From Albula goreensis (lineage: Eukaryota > Chordata > Actinopteri > Albuliformes > Albulidae), in NCBI GenBank assembly GCA_022829145.1, contig CM040747.1, forward strand, positions 30,902,936 through 30,966,935: a stretch of 64,000 nucleotides of DNA, given 5' to 3'. Below the pieces are notes generated by a model. The model was not told where the DNA came from. It made no database searches and saw only the letters and a program-made list of their open reading frames with translations. The position numbers and the translations under genes were made by a program. Shown in pieces: positions 25,171 through 38,000 of this stretch (the stretch's first letter is position 1; each line of letters starts with the position of its first letter).

Positions 25171-26426
25171 ACAGACTAGCTCATGAGGACAACAAGATAA
25201 TGTCATTTTTTACCCTGTAAGGAATCCAAATAGGAAGAAACCAAGGCTGTTTTAGGATAAAATTAGCACAGCCAAATTTGAAAGGCCATGTAAAATAAGC
25301 CACTTTGTTTTGAATTTTGACACGAGTTCAATCAATCACTAAAACTAATTATGCATATTTTTCCCCTTTGAATTCACAATGTGATTAACTTTCTCTGTAA
25401 AAATAAAGTTTATTGGTGATCGGAGATCTTCACGAACAGCTGTAACAATCTACTTTCCAGAAGAAAAACTCCAAAGAATTTGAATTCCAATATAAAAACA
25501 CAGTTGTGCCCTCTCATGTAATTGGTTTCATTTACTTGTGAATGCAAAAGGAAGTGTCTTTATTTATTTTACAAAATAAGCAGTTGTCTTGCTTTCAGAA
25601 GTCCACACACTAGCGTCTAGGGAAACCAGACTCTCTCCTCAAATTTGAGAGATTTGTTGCTTCCCTTTTTTCCTCCTGGCAAATATGTGAAGGATACCTG
25701 GAGGATGACGCAAGGTGTGACTTTAATCTCGGCCGTTCTCTCGGTAGATTTCTGCCATAAAGCACAAGGTCCACCTTGAAACAAAAGGCAGCGGCCGCTA
25801 GCTTGCTGCCTCGGCAGCCCTGAGACTACAGAAGGAGAGAAGATTGCTTTGCTTTAAGATAATAAATAACGCGTCTGTTATTTCCAGAAATATATCTTTT
25901 TCATTGCTTTCACGTGTGACCAACATGGCTGCTGTGGAGTAGTAAGGTTGGGGAGGGAGTTGGGGGAGGGGGGGCGATAGATGTCCTCTTTCCATGTGGA
26001 CGAATGACAGAAAAAAGAACAGGACTCATCCTCAGCTACCGGGCCAGTGGAGGGAGGGATTGGAAGAAGAAAGGAAGAAATTCATTTCATCAGGTAAAAC
26101 ATCCCCCTGGTAGATTGTAGCACTGTTTTTTTAATGAAGCCTGCAGACTGGAGGCCAATTGTCAGCCAAGCTTGGCCTTCATTCAGATTTTATTTAGGTT
26201 TCTCTTGCTCTCTTTCTCTCTCTCTGTCAATTTCCATTTGAAAAAAAAAACACCCCTTCTTTTTTAAAAACCTGAATCCAACAGAAGACAATAAAATTGT
26301 TACAAGGCTTGTTTTGAATTTCATAGGTGTTGTGGAATCCCACAAGGCGTCTGTGGGAATTTACGACAGTGCGGTGATCAAGCGCCGGGAAGCTGCCCCG
26401 TTTGGGAGTGAGTAATTAAACAGGCC

Positions 26427-26495
26427 TGGGGGTGGAGGGCGGGGGGCAGGGGGCAGGAGGGGCTGGGGGCAGGGGGCAGGAGGGGCTGGGGGTGG
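26427..26495 (+). other. G-rich tract with G-quadruplex potential
   Basis: Many runs of three to six G are separated by short loops (ggggggcagggggcagga), and a segment of about 26 bp is duplicated in tandem. The plus strand satisfies the simple G3+N1-7 quadruplex rule several times. The plus strand is the template strand for ESRRG transcription. Confidence 0.6.
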
Positions 26496-26869
26496 TCCTC
26501 CTGCAGAGAGCAGTGAAGGGGGAAAGTAGGGGTGGGGCTTGGCATGGGGTGGGCGACCCAAACACATTACAAATGAAGGCTGAGGGGGAAGGGGGACAAA
26601 ACAGTAAAAATTAAGGCCTGTGACTCCAAATCAAATACAAATGTTTCACATTTTCTCCCTACACAGGCTTAAGAATAAGGTTTTCTGAACTTGTGAGAAT
26701 TGTGCTTTGGAATAAAAAATAAACGCTTGGAAGCAATGGTAAGTCAAGGTTAATTATTATGCTAATTGAATATGAGCCTCCGGTCTTTAACTTAACTGGG
26801 CAACACCACTGACTGTATATGGTTTTTCGTGCACAATCAGTGTTTGAACTCAAAGTGACACAGAACAAA

Positions 26870-27235
26870 GTAAAGATTCAGTTGCCTTCTGTCCTAAATT
26901 TTGACACACATTATAATGCATTCTTATTTGCACGGTTTGCCAAGTTCATTTTCATGACTGTAGTATTCACTTAAACTGAAGCAATAATGAAATACTAAGG
27001 TTGGCGATTCAGTCAACATTTATCCATAACTTTTACTTTCAACTGAATAATACCGCAATAGTTTTTTCTCTACAAGAATAGTTTGTGTTGCGTAATTTTG
27101 ATGATTACTGAACTCATCAAACTGTGTCCATGAAGACAAAAACATGTGTTTAATTATGAACCAAAGATAAGGACAAATATTGATTGTATCCTGAAATTAA
27201 TGACAAAAGTAGATTGAATTCAAACCAAAATTTCT
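26870..27235. mobile_element. candidate MITE with R2-type terminal inverted repeats
   Basis: The arm at 26875-26950 (gattcagttgccttctgtcc...) and the reverse complement of 27150-27230 (aattcaatctacttttgtca...) are related, with about 20 of 27 positions matching by eye. Both also match the R2 copy at 20131. The roughly 365-bp interval has no coding capacity. This fits a decayed non-autonomous DNA transposon. Target-site duplications were not resolved. Confidence 0.4.
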
Positions 27236-29353
27236 TTCTCTCTCTGTCTCAGGATACAAAGATATGTTGGACACACCACTTCACTAACCTTGGCGTCATT
27301 TACAAAGCACTAATGGCTAGTAAAGAGCCTATGGACACAGAATGCCAAACTCTGGCCTAAACAGATGCGGCCTCTCCTTCAGTGTTACCTCCTCCCTTTT
27401 GGTAAGGGCTCAGACTCTATTTAACCCCGCCCCTATCCTCCTCTCCTACCCATCCCCCCCTCCCCTCAAGCCACGGCCGCTGCCTTCAAAGCCAAACTTG
27501 GCCGTTTAGAGGGGATTTTACTCAAGCTGAAAGGCTAAGCCCTGAGATTACCGGGTAGGTATAAGAGGAAATGAACCACTCGTGTGACTCGTGAGCTCGC
27601 CGCCTCCATTTCCCATAATGCCAAGGGGTCCCTGCCCATACCGCAAACACACTGGTTTTTGGAGGACTCCTGTGTTAAACACAGCTCTCAGACAAAGCCC
27701 ATGACCAGAGCTGTTGGGAGATTAGCCGAGCGTGTTTGCGCTGTCTTGGATGTATTAGATGTGCGCTGAAAATGTAAACATACAAAAAACAAACTGCACC
27801 AAACCTGGAAAAGAAAAGAACTGAAGAGGGTAGGGGGACAATCACAAACTCTGCAGGCTGAGGTAAACATGGGAAAACAGACTGCTGTGTCCATGTTTTC
27901 CTAAGAATAAATATGGACTCATATTACTTTTGGAGTCCCATAGGTGAGATTTTGATTGGAGGGAAGTCCTCTTACACTCAAGACCCATTAGATGATCAGA
28001 TTGCTCCAAACTGAACCCTTGTTGAGGGCTTCCTCAAGGAACCACAAAGAATTTGGATTCCTTAATAGTGGGAACCACTTCAAACAGATAAGACTTCCAT
28101 ACAAGAGTTCATAGCATCAACGAAATCTCATTTGATTTATATAATGTTTCTGCCAAAAATCTGAGCATTCTGTAGCTTTTTTGTACTGCTACCTGCATAA
28201 GGAACATTAAACCTTACACTGTGCAATGCTATTTCTGATAAACCAAAATATGGATTGCCCTTTAAAATACTCTTTGTGTGACGCTTGAAGGCATAGCTCG
28301 TTCAATCAGACAAGAGAGCTTAGCAAAAAAGCCTAACTTTGGTCACTGGAAATAGCTGGGCCTACCTCACCAAAAGGCCGGGGAGCTCGCCAGCCTTCTG
28401 ACCTCATGGGAATCGATCTGTCCAGCACATCGCCGGAATTACTTGTGTACACTTTAATTACGCGTGTTGGTTGGTGGTGTGGGGCAGGGGGGTGCTCCCA
28501 TTGGGCCATCCCCCTTGTTAAAAATAAACAAATCACCTACTGGTAATACTGTAAAAAACGGTTTGCATGGATCTTTTTGAATTATATTAATTTGCCTTAT
28601 TTATACATTTCTATGTTAATGCAGCTCAAAAAGTTCCATGCAAACTGTTGCTTTTGTTTTTTAAGTACATTTCATTGTCATTTCTATAGTGCACTTTAAA
28701 CTGGATACGTTTGGAAGCTTAGAGACAGAATTATCTAATTTAATTTTCATCTTCCTTGTGTGCAAATCTTGACAATACTTTAGACCTTTAGTGACATCTG
28801 TTATGTTTTATTTGGGAATGATAAATTCACATCACATAGTCCTCTCAAAAATGAACAATCTCTTATTCGTGACGCATAAGGTATAATAAAACAAAGTACA
28901 GTGCAGTCAACAGAAGAGGCTACTCATTGTCACTAAGTATAGCCATTTTCTGGTATTCTCCTTCTGCGAAAAAACAGCACTTAATAAAGCCTTGTCTTTA
29001 ACAGGCTCATTTATTTCTCACAAAATTAACTCACTTTCAGCTCTGATTAATGACTTTAATCTAAATGAATCAAGTTAGAAATTGAAAATCATATTTCCAT
29101 AAGGCCACAAAAGAATAAGAATGGGGGGAGGGAGGGGGGATGACCATGAACAAATGATCCTTCAAGTATTAAAAGATGACCAATCAGGAAGGCAGGCAGA
29201 CACTAATGAAATGCTCCCTGGGGTTTGTGGTTTTTTTAGGAGCCGAGAGAGAGCCGAGGCAGAAAGGTGAAAATCTACATGTTGTTATGGACTGAGATCC
29301 ATAGGGGCCTATTGTGGTGATCCTCGATTTAATTACTTCATTGTAGCTTACTG

Positions 29354-29379
29354 CACACACACACACACACACACACACC
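29354..29379 (+). repeat. (CA)13 microsatellite
   Basis: A pure CA run of about 26 bp. Confidence 0.95.
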
Positions 29380-29689
29380 AATGCCTCCTAGTTCTACCTC
29401 TCACATTGTTTCAGTAAAGTTGTGAGCCTGGATTAGCAAAATGGGCCTGCTCTCGCCATCTAACATTCTTGCATTGTATAATGTTTTTAGCTACAAAGCA
29501 CACGCTAAGTAAAAACAACACGTGAAGAGCACTAAACCGGCTGCATATTCGCGCTGAGTGTCAGCTTGCTGAATATTTAGGTTTGACGTTGACAGAATGT
29601 ACAGAAAATCTTGGCACTCAAACGCACAGATTCTTTTTTTTCTCCTTGGGTCATCAATGCTGAACTGTCAAATACCTTAACGGTTTAGT

Positions 29690-29870
29690 AGACAACGCGA
29701 TGAATTAGGGACGGTTTTTGTTGCAAAAATGCCGCTGGGTGCCAATGTTCTGATGCATGCTTATTGGATCAGCATTGGCTTTGCTCGGTCTGATGTCCCC
29801 GGGATTCGCTGATGGCCCGAGGACCTGAACTTAAACGGCATTGACATAATTGCATTTTTATCGTGAAAGG
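29690..29870. promoter_or_regulatory. candidate conserved non-coding element
   Basis: A complex non-repetitive block with gatgaattaggg, tgatgcatgcttattgg (CCAAT reversed) and gacataattgcat, of balanced base composition in AT-rich intron. An enhancer role is inferred from composition and motifs only. Confidence 0.3.
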
Positions 29871-30439
29871 AAACGGAATAAAGTTGCAGACTTCAATAAA
29901 ACGCTTCTCGGGAATGGAAATACTTCCAATTCTGTGCTGTATTTAATTCCAAAAATAACATACGCAAGAGGAACATCACTGTGCGTTTTGTTGTGTTTAC
30001 AGTACAGTGGACATTTTAATGCTGATTTCACCTTGTTGTAGATTGTAATGGCTAAACTCACTTACACCTGGAGAAGATTAAGCAATATTCCATTTTATGG
30101 TGGGTGAGGGCCAACACAACCGAACTCTGTAAAACAAAAAACTGATATCAGAGTGCAAGGCATTAATTTTCAAAGAGAAACCGATATGAATTTATCAAGG
30201 AAAAGCACCTCAAGTTCCATTACACAATGTCACGAATTCCAAAGCATCAAGAAACTTCATTTTCAACAAAAACAATAAACTTTATACCATGCTAGGAACT
30301 ACGTAAAGTGTCCAAGAGCTTGTTAAAAAAAAGATATGAAGATTATGAAGCTGCCATCTCTCCAGCAAACGGGTCTTTGTCACAGAAAGAAAAAATGAAT
30401 GTCTTTTTTAACAAGTAAGATGTAAAACAGAGCAGAGCG

Positions 30440-30780
30440 CAAAACGTCGGCCCTTCTCCCTCTATAGAGAGAGATAAAGAAGCCCCTGAGGAAATGCAGG
30501 GGTGAAGGAAACGGCGAGTCTCCGAGCCGGCTTTATGATAATTGAGCCTGTTTTACAGAGGGGGATTTGGACAGCTCTTTTCATCTGCCTCCGACTCCAA
30601 GAGAAATAAGCAGGTGTTATCTCCACGCCGGCTCCGTCTCCTGGCTATTGTTTATTCAATAACGTGAGGGGGTCTCTTATCGGAACCCCAGAGGTGAGCG
30701 ATTGACAGGGCAGATACGCTCAGACAAAGCGCGGTGTTTAGCTGAATTTACGGAAGGGGGGGGCCTAGACCAGGCTGTGG
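30440..30780. promoter_or_regulatory. candidate conserved non-coding element
   Basis: The block includes gataattgagcctgtttta, ctattgtttattcaataa and several CpGs, and has no simple repeats. It resembles a conserved enhancer in texture. No alignment was possible. Confidence 0.3.
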
Positions 30781-31714
30781 CTTAAGCAAATGGTGGAGAG
30801 TAATGGGGAATTAAAACTCGCACAATGGACCGAACGCGCTTGTGCTTTGTCTTAGTTAGCTTGCCTTAAATGGGGTTCTTCACAACGCACTACAGCTCAA
30901 TGGTGAAACAGGACTCTCGCAATCACAACAAATCTAATCCAGTTAGATATACAAACCACAACTTTAAAAGGAACCCTTTTGGCTTTCTTCTTCTTATTAT
31001 TAGTTCTGTTCTTTATCAGAAAATATAAAATGGACAACACAACATTACATATTTTGAATAGTTACATTTTTAATGTAAACATGAATTATTCATAAATATT
31101 AAATAAGAAAATAAGCAATAACCTACTCTATATCTTACATTATCCCTGCATTGTCCCAGCAGGACCTCGCGCTGAGAGAAAAGAGGTGCGCTGGGTTCAG
31201 CTGAGGGAATCAATTTACATTCAGCCAGCATGTTTCAAAAACAAAGAGAAAAGTCAAAAATAAATGTCAGCATTCCTCAAGCCTATACTGAAGTGTAGTA
31301 TCTCTCACTCTGCTGTGTTTTATATTTAATTCATGAAAACGGACGGTGAATGAGCAGTATGAAAATGAAAAGCAGTCATATAAAACAAAAAAACTGAAAA
31401 GGTTAAAAAAAAGTTGATATCAGTTGAAATTTCCCAGCTACTACTACATTTTTACATATGATATTTATATTTAATACCTAATAGATATTAGCAGTAAGAG
31501 TATCAGCAGTAGTACAAATGGTAGTAATTGTGGTTGTAGTAATGGCTGTAATAGTATGGAGAGAATAGAGGGGAGTTATTTGCTCTGGGATATCACGCTT
31601 TTCTAATATGGGACACTGTGAGGGTGGGGGGGTTGGGGGAACTATGGTCATCTCCCAAAATAGAGAAGGGAGCGCAGAGGAAGTGACAAGTAAGGATTTC
31701 GAGCAGGGGTTTCT

Positions 31715-32050
31715 GTGGAATTCGTCAGAATCAAAAGGAGCCGTTCTGTGCTCTGGCCCCCGCTGACGGCGATTAAATTAGAACCGATCAGCAGTGCGGC
31801 CCGCGACCAGGTGGCCCGGCGGCTGGCGGTGGCCTCTGTGCTATTAAATTGCCGGGCGAGATGGAGGGGCCTTCCTTCCCTCGCTGCGCGTCGGAGATCA
31901 AACGGTGACAAATGAGATTTGCCGCTCTCGTAAAGCGGGGGCCGCAGCCTGTCGGAGTACAACATCGTTTGTGACCTGACGTGGCACCCCCCTGTCTCCC
32001 TCTGTCTGACATCTGAATGCAACTGGTCACGGGCGCGGCTGGGTCCACTT
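31715..32050. promoter_or_regulatory. candidate conserved non-coding element, CpG-rich
   Basis: GC-rich with many CpGs (gcggcccgcgaccaggtgg), interleaved with gattaaattaga and gctattaaattgcc. The overlapping open frames on both strands (up to 124 codons) are expected for GC-rich DNA and show no known domain. An intronic regulatory element is the favoured reading. Confidence 0.4.
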
Positions 32051-32679
32051 ACACATAACCAGCTGCCTCAACCTCCCTTTTTCCGCTTCCTCCTCTCTTT
32101 TATTTCTTTACGTTGTTATATTCTGTGTTGAAAAGTGCTCTTCATCTTCCATCAAATCAATGGTGTCTTCTGCGATGTCGCAGCCAATCACAGCTACTGC
32201 AGTCCTTAAGCTCTCTAGTGCAGAGTGAAGGAGACACTTAATGGAAATGCCAACCATTAGGGCAGGCCGAGTCTTACGGCTAACCATGTGACTACTAGTC
32301 CCACTAGGAATATAAATATATTATACCAACCAATTGCAAACAGGCACAGAGCAGCACTGACATTAAAAGATGTATTTGTTCCAATGCTAACAGAATGATT
32401 AGCTCAGTAAACGCATTCACTGTGAGCTAGGCTGTACTAGTTCCAACCCAGTTTTACAACAATGGTCTTCCAGCAGAGATACACCTCCCCTCTGATTGGT
32501 GGAAGCTTTCTCATTTAGTGCCTCAGGTGACATGCATGGCTCAATCAGTGATCGGAAATATCAGAAAAAAATAGTTACAAAGAAGGAGAAGAGATCTTCT
32601 TTCCAGAATGTCTCGTAAGAGTTCCCTTTCCTGTGTTTCAAACCCCTCTCTTTTCATTAATGACTGTGTCTGCTTTCGG

Positions 32680-33370
32680 TAGGCGGACAAGGAGTTTGCA
32701 ATTACAGAGGGGGGAAATTAGTTACCACCTGAAGGAAATCTGGAACCTTCCAGTGAGGCGGCAGTGCTACTTAACTGGGCTATACGGCCGCATCGTTAAC
32801 GAGGCCTTTCCCTGCCTCAGTAATTCCTCTGCACTGAATGATCTCATTAAACCATCATCGCTATCGAGCATTAGCCCAGTCTACATGGCAGACGTGATTA
32901 CACTGAAAAGACTTCAGACTCAACTTACTCACAATGTTCTGACGCAATGTCTTTTGAATTTTCAATTTGTTAGGCATATTTATTTTGTATTTATTTCCTA
33001 CATGAAGGAAACAAAAACATCCACAGATTTGACTGCATATGAGTGCGTTACTAAATCAGAAGTGTGCAAATTAACAATGATTGTTAAAAATTGCTTAATT
33101 TTTGTAAACAAATAGGAGCGTTTTTAGAGTGATAATGGCGCTGTGGGCAAAGATGCAGAGAAACGCGACTCGTTTCCTGTGATGACTGGGCCCGCCGAGG
33201 CGAAGTCAGAGGAAAACGCACCTCAACGAGTGCGATACTGTGCCAGATAAAATTAGACTCCACAGGAAACCGTCTCCCAGCTCCGTTACCTCAGGCAAAC
33301 GACCAAAAGACAAAAAAGACTGAGAGAAAGCGCTTACTGCAATTAGCTTACTATTAATTAGGTTTTGTCG
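32680..33370. promoter_or_regulatory. candidate conserved non-coding region with a chance ORF
   Basis: Two unique complex blocks (about 32690-32900 and 33110-33370) surround AT-rich DNA. The plus-strand open frame 32633-33115 (160 codons) has no family resemblance, no splice context and mixed composition, so it is treated as chance. tcattaaaccatcatcg and cttactattaattagg are AT-rich factor-type motifs. Confidence 0.3.
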
Positions 33371-35209
33371 ACTTAGAGAGGTGAACTACATAAATGATAA
33401 AAAACTGTTCAAAGAGAAACGTATGAATCTTTGTGAACTGCAGAAAGAAACAACAGTATTTTTTTGCATACAAAGAAGTGCTTCCAATCAGCACGGTAAA
33501 AGTGTTCAGAGCTGACAGGGCCTAAAATACCTCCACAATCAGCTGGGCTCTCATAATGGGTCCTGGAACATGTGACCCCCGAACTAAAATACCTCAAGAG
33601 AGCTGGTCTGCAGTCCTCTGAGTTTCTGGTACCACGGTAAATACGATCAAGAGCTCATTTCCCCCACGAGAGCTTACAACAATATAATTAAATCATCGCT
33701 TTCCTGGATCAGTGAACATCGAAGTCTTCACTTCAGAGATTGACCTGAAAAGACCCAGCATGATTGCTAAGCTGGTAGCTAATTGGGATAGACGATTAAA
33801 ATATCCATGTCGTTGCGAGCAACTGTATTGCTGCCATTGTAAAAAAAAAAAAAAACTCTGAAACATGAATAAAAAACTTTCTAAATTAGTTGCGTTCTGT
33901 CAATTTAATTTCCATGATTCTGTGAAAAATACATTACATTTAAAACACCATGTGATTAACAAATAATGAAGAAATATGCATTAAAAAGAAATATAATTAA
34001 ATGTGGGAAAAAGGAATACAGACACCTGTAGCATTAAAATAGGATTGTAAAATAAAAATGATTTATCAACTGCATTCAATTTAACATTTAATGAAATCAG
34101 AGCGCTCACTAAACTTAAACACGTGTGTCAATAAAAAAAGTAAATGTGTGTGTCAATTTGTGGGAGGACAAATTTTTGTTGGACAGCACTTCCCATGGTC
34201 CTGCACCTCTTTCTGTGCAATTACATCATACCTACGCTGGTAATAAAAGGCTGTTACTGTGTTAAAGTTATTTAGATATCATGGAATAAGAGTCAGTGGT
34301 GCTATTAATTAGATGTGAAAAAGGCCAATCTTATTACACATTAGTTACCAATATATAACATGTAACAGGAAACTGCTGACTTTTGTTCTGTTATCAAAAT
34401 TGTAATTACACAGTAACTGTCTGTTAACATACATGTAGTATATAATTATATAAGTTCATAAGTAGGTATAATATAATTACAAGGTGCAAGGTAATGTAAA
34501 GTGCTACATTTGATATAGAATCAGTGATAAGGTTTAATATCAATATGATTTAGCTGTAGCTTTTTTTTTTGTTTTTTTTTCTGCTTGTTCTTTGGGGGAG
34601 GATTGTTCTGGGCTTCGCTCTGTTGCATTGTGGGATGGGCAAGCGGAGGACGGTTTGCTTTCTGCCATGGGCGATGACAGGCCGACGCACCCATGACAAT
34701 ATCCTGACTGTGGGAATCCCAGGCCTTCTCATTTGGCCTGTGCCGGTTATCTTAGCCCTCAAGCTGCACCCATGGACATCCAAAATTAGACCTCAAAATT
34801 CCCAGAGAGGGGGGCGGGGCTCTGCTTTCAGGCTTAGTCTTATGTTTACATTATATTACATTCAGGGGAGGGTCTTTGCCTGAGTAACTCACACCATTCG
34901 GGTGGAGTCCCGTTTCTTATGCCCATCTCCTGGACACATCCCCAGGCAGCTAATTTCCAACGTACTTTAATCCAGTATCAACGGTTAAAGAGTATCAAAC
35001 TAATATTTACATTCAAACATGTGTCCATGCATGTGCAAAAATCCAGCTGTTATTCTCCATGTTTTAGAGGCTGAGGGTACCCATGTATTGCTGAAATTGT
35101 GGTGTATGTGTAGGCACTTATTCAGGTTCAGCTCTTAATTTTCATTTCTACTGGTGAGGATTAGGATTTGCATATGAAGAAAAGGTTTTAGAGCAGTTAA
35201 AATTGACAA

Positions 35210-35350
35210 AACTATTCTTGGGTTTGACAAATGGTGCCCATTATCGCAACTGAATATTTTGCTAAAGTAATTCAGGTTAGGTACCTTTCTCAAGGGTGTA
35301 ATGGAAATGCCCCACATAGGAAGTGTGCCTTTGTGTCTCAGAGTTTCAAA
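35210..35350 (-). mobile_element. tRNA-derived SINE fragment, minus orientation
   Basis: The reverse complement reads gggtttgaaact (box B-like), then cccttgagaaaggtacctaa and cctgaattactttagc. This is the layout of common teleost tRNA-type SINEs (GGTTTGA..CC, then CCCTTGAGCAAGGTACTTAACC). It lies directly left of the 53-bp minisatellite and faces a plus-oriented copy on the other side. Confidence 0.6.
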
Positions 35351-35665
35351 CCCAGTTCCCTAAACATCATACCACACTGCCATCAACTCTGCATTGCCAT
35401 TGGTCCATTTCCCTAAACATCATTCTACACTGCCACCAACACTGCCCTGCCATTGGTCCATTTCCCTAAACATCATTCTACACTGCCACCAACACTGCCC
35501 TGCCATTGGTCCATTTCCCTAAACATCATTCTACACTGCCACCAACACTGCCCTGCCATTGGTCCAGTTCCTTAAACATCATACTACACTGAGACCTACA
35601 CTGCCCTGTCATTGGTCCAGTTCCTTAAACATCATACTACACTGCCACCTTCACTGCCCTGCAAT
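35348..35665 (+). repeat. minisatellite, 53-bp unit, about 6 copies
   Basis: The unit starts tggtccatttccctaaacat and ends ccctgccat. Unit starts recur at 35401, 35454, 35507, 35560 and 35613, exactly 53 bp apart. A diverged copy precedes them and a partial one follows. The middle copies are almost identical, which points to recent homogenisation. The unit length is not a multiple of three and no coding is implied. Confidence 0.95.
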
Positions 35666-35790
35666 TGTGGGCAGAAGTGTTTGATGATAAGCTCTACCTG
35701 AGAGGTTGCAGGTTTGATCCCCATGTGAGGACCTGCTATTGGGCTCTCAAGCAAAGGTACTTAAACTGAATTGCTTCAAACATTTGGTTT
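35666..35790 (+). mobile_element. tRNA-derived SINE fragment, plus orientation
   Basis: It contains gataagctctacctgagagg, gcaggtttgatcccc (box B-like GGTTTGATCC) and ctcaagcaaaggtacttaaa followed by ctgaattgcttcaaa. That is the tRNA-like head plus the conserved body of a teleost SINE. It is related to the inverted copy at 35210-35350. Confidence 0.65.
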
Positions 35791-37202
35791 TTAAAAAAAT
35801 ATTTTGCATAAAAAACATAAAATGTGCTAAACTGAAAAATAATGGTACTGGGACCACAGGTATGGTCTGTCCTCCATTTTATGGCTTGATGGACTGCACC
35901 ACATACAAGGGATGCACCCAGTAAGTCTAGAGCAGAGACAGAACAGCTTGGCACTTCTCGGGGTACGTAACCCATGGTGTGGAGTGAGATTCCGAATGAG
36001 GTCCCTGATAAGGGACAGGACAGGACTCAGCTTGCGTTTCAGTCAGGATGAGCCTCACTGAATGCCTCCCTGATGCAGAGGAGAGAGGACAAGCTCCGGG
36101 GGAAGCAGCGGGTGGGACAGAGTCCGGAGCTGCCCGTCCATGTTCATTCCATCACGCCCATCGGACTGTGTGACACACTTTATTTCTGCCTTAGCCTCCA
36201 AGTGCGTCGCAGCTTAACCCACCCTCAACAAATGGTCCCTTCCACAAACCCCCTCACTTCATTTTACTGGAACCTTCTGAGAGATTCACCTGGTTTGCTC
36301 GCTCCACCTTATCTGTCAGTAATTGCTCCCTTTTCTCTGCCAAAACACCGTCTACCAGAACTTCCCCCCTTATGTTTTAGTGAAATTGATTGTGCCAGGC
36401 TTTCGTCTGTCCATTGAGATGGGATAGTACAGTATGCCCATATGTTAATGCAGTTGCTCAAGATTAAAACAGTAGGCAGGTCTGCCAGACAGTTTGGCTT
36501 GCTGTGCAATAATATATTCCCCATGGAGATGACTTATACCACCAACTGTACACAAACAGCCTATAAACCTGTAGCTGCAGGAGAAGAGCTTTTGTTGGGT
36601 GACGAGAAACATCACGCCACCCTAAACTGGTCAGTTTGGTTGGAACTAGTTTCACCCATCAGGTGGGTTCACGACTATGACCGGTTCTCATTCCAGTGTT
36701 GTATAACTCTCAGCATGTTCCAACGCACAGCCAGGACAACCAGCAGAAACAGGAAAAAGAAAGGTCATTATTATCAGTTTTTATCTTAAGGTGTGTGAGA
36801 TGTCTTCCTCCCAAGATCCTCTGCTCGTCTTGGGGGGGAAGGGGGGGTCAGACAGTTTTATCGAGCAGTAGTTTTTTTTTTACATCATTGTGGCTGCTTT
36901 AGGCAGCCAGCTAAACGTCGTCTGGAGCTTAAAGTAGTTTTCTGAGCACTCCTTCAGTTGTGATTGTGGAACGATGCTCTGGTCCGCAAGGGAGAGAGCG
37001 AGAAGCGGCGCTGACGGACACATGCTCTCTGGAAACATGCCAGAGGCTATTTCAGAGGCGCTATGGAAAGAGTCATAGGACTAGAGAGAGCTACCAACAG
37101 AGACGGGTCAAAACATTTCTCATGTTATTTACACCGGAGGAGCTAAACGCCTGCTGCTTCTCCAGTTCCAGTGACTGAGAGCTGGATGGCTTCTCTACAA
37201 AA

Positions 37203-37228
37203 ACACACACACACATATATATATATAT
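37203..37228 (+). repeat. (CA)n(TA)n compound microsatellite
   Basis: Alternating CA then TA dinucleotides for about 26 bp. Confidence 0.9.
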
Positions 37229-37314
37229 CTTCTGTATTTTATCTGGCTGACACAAACATCGACAAAAACAACACACAAATAAAAACTGGTCCACTCAGAC
37301 TGGTCAGGATTCTG

Positions 37315-37500
37315 TTTTTACATGTAAGGCTTTCAGCATATGCTCTTATCCAGATCTGCTAACAAAATGAGGATGCATGCAGGAACATTTTACAGTTGGG
37401 TATTTTATTAAAGGCTATAATGGCAGGCAACACATGGGAATACAAAGTGTAACCTGTAATACAAGGCTAGCCTGCTAACCATTACACTGTGCTGTCATTC
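37315..37500 (-). mobile_element. tRNA-derived SINE, minus orientation
   Basis: In reverse complement, gcacagtgtaatggttagca begins a tRNA-like head. The tail, agatctggataagagcatat, matches the 'ggataagagcgtctgctaaatg' end of common teleost SINEs. Head and tail are both visible, so the copy is probably near full length but diverged. Confidence 0.6.
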
Positions 37501-37799
37501 TGGAGGTGCTATGGTCTATGGTACTATGGAAGTAATACGGTCTGGTGAGCTGTCTTTCTTTTGTTCCAAGCTGTCTTTTACTCTTACTCTCTTTCATTTT
37601 CATTCGATATAAATAGTACATATACTTTTAATTGTTTTAAAATGGCAACATATCATGCATGTACATAACATTGTAAATTTATGCATGACTTATTCGGCCC
37701 CTGTTCCGCTATGTATTGTAAATTATTTCACTTACATATTTTCCTTAACTACAACAGACAGTGCCAAAAGAAGATATATATCGACTGCCACTTTTCCGA

Positions 37800-38000
37800 G
37801 GGAGCTGATTGGCAGTTGCTTCTGAAGAGACGGCTGACAGTTATGACATTATAATGGGGCTGTCACTGTATGCAAATGCCCTGGTGCTGATTGGCTGGGG
37901 AAAAGTGATGTCTGCCACAGAGTCTCCCTTGTGGAAGGGGGAAAAAAAAACAGCCACGTTCCAAAGACGAACAGCCAATCGTGCCATGCCACCCGTATCC
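37800..38000. promoter_or_regulatory. promoter-like cluster: octamer and three CCAAT boxes
   Basis: A perfect octamer ATGCAAAT occurs in gtatgcaaatgccc (about 37869). Reversed CCAAT boxes occur at ctgattggcag (about 37806) and ctgattggctgg (about 37888), and a forward one at cagccaatcg (about 37972). CCAAT boxes spaced about 80 bp apart with an octamer is promoter-like. A small exon-like ORF follows on the plus strand at 38278. No transcript evidence is available. Confidence 0.35.

Noticed and set aside
32633-33115. 160-codon plus-strand open frame
   Set aside because: Composition changes along the frame, no family resemblance, no initiation or splice context; overlaps a candidate non-coding element.
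35348-35665. 53-bp repeats considered as a CRISPR-like or satellite array
   Set aside because: No spacer and only about six copies; a minisatellite.
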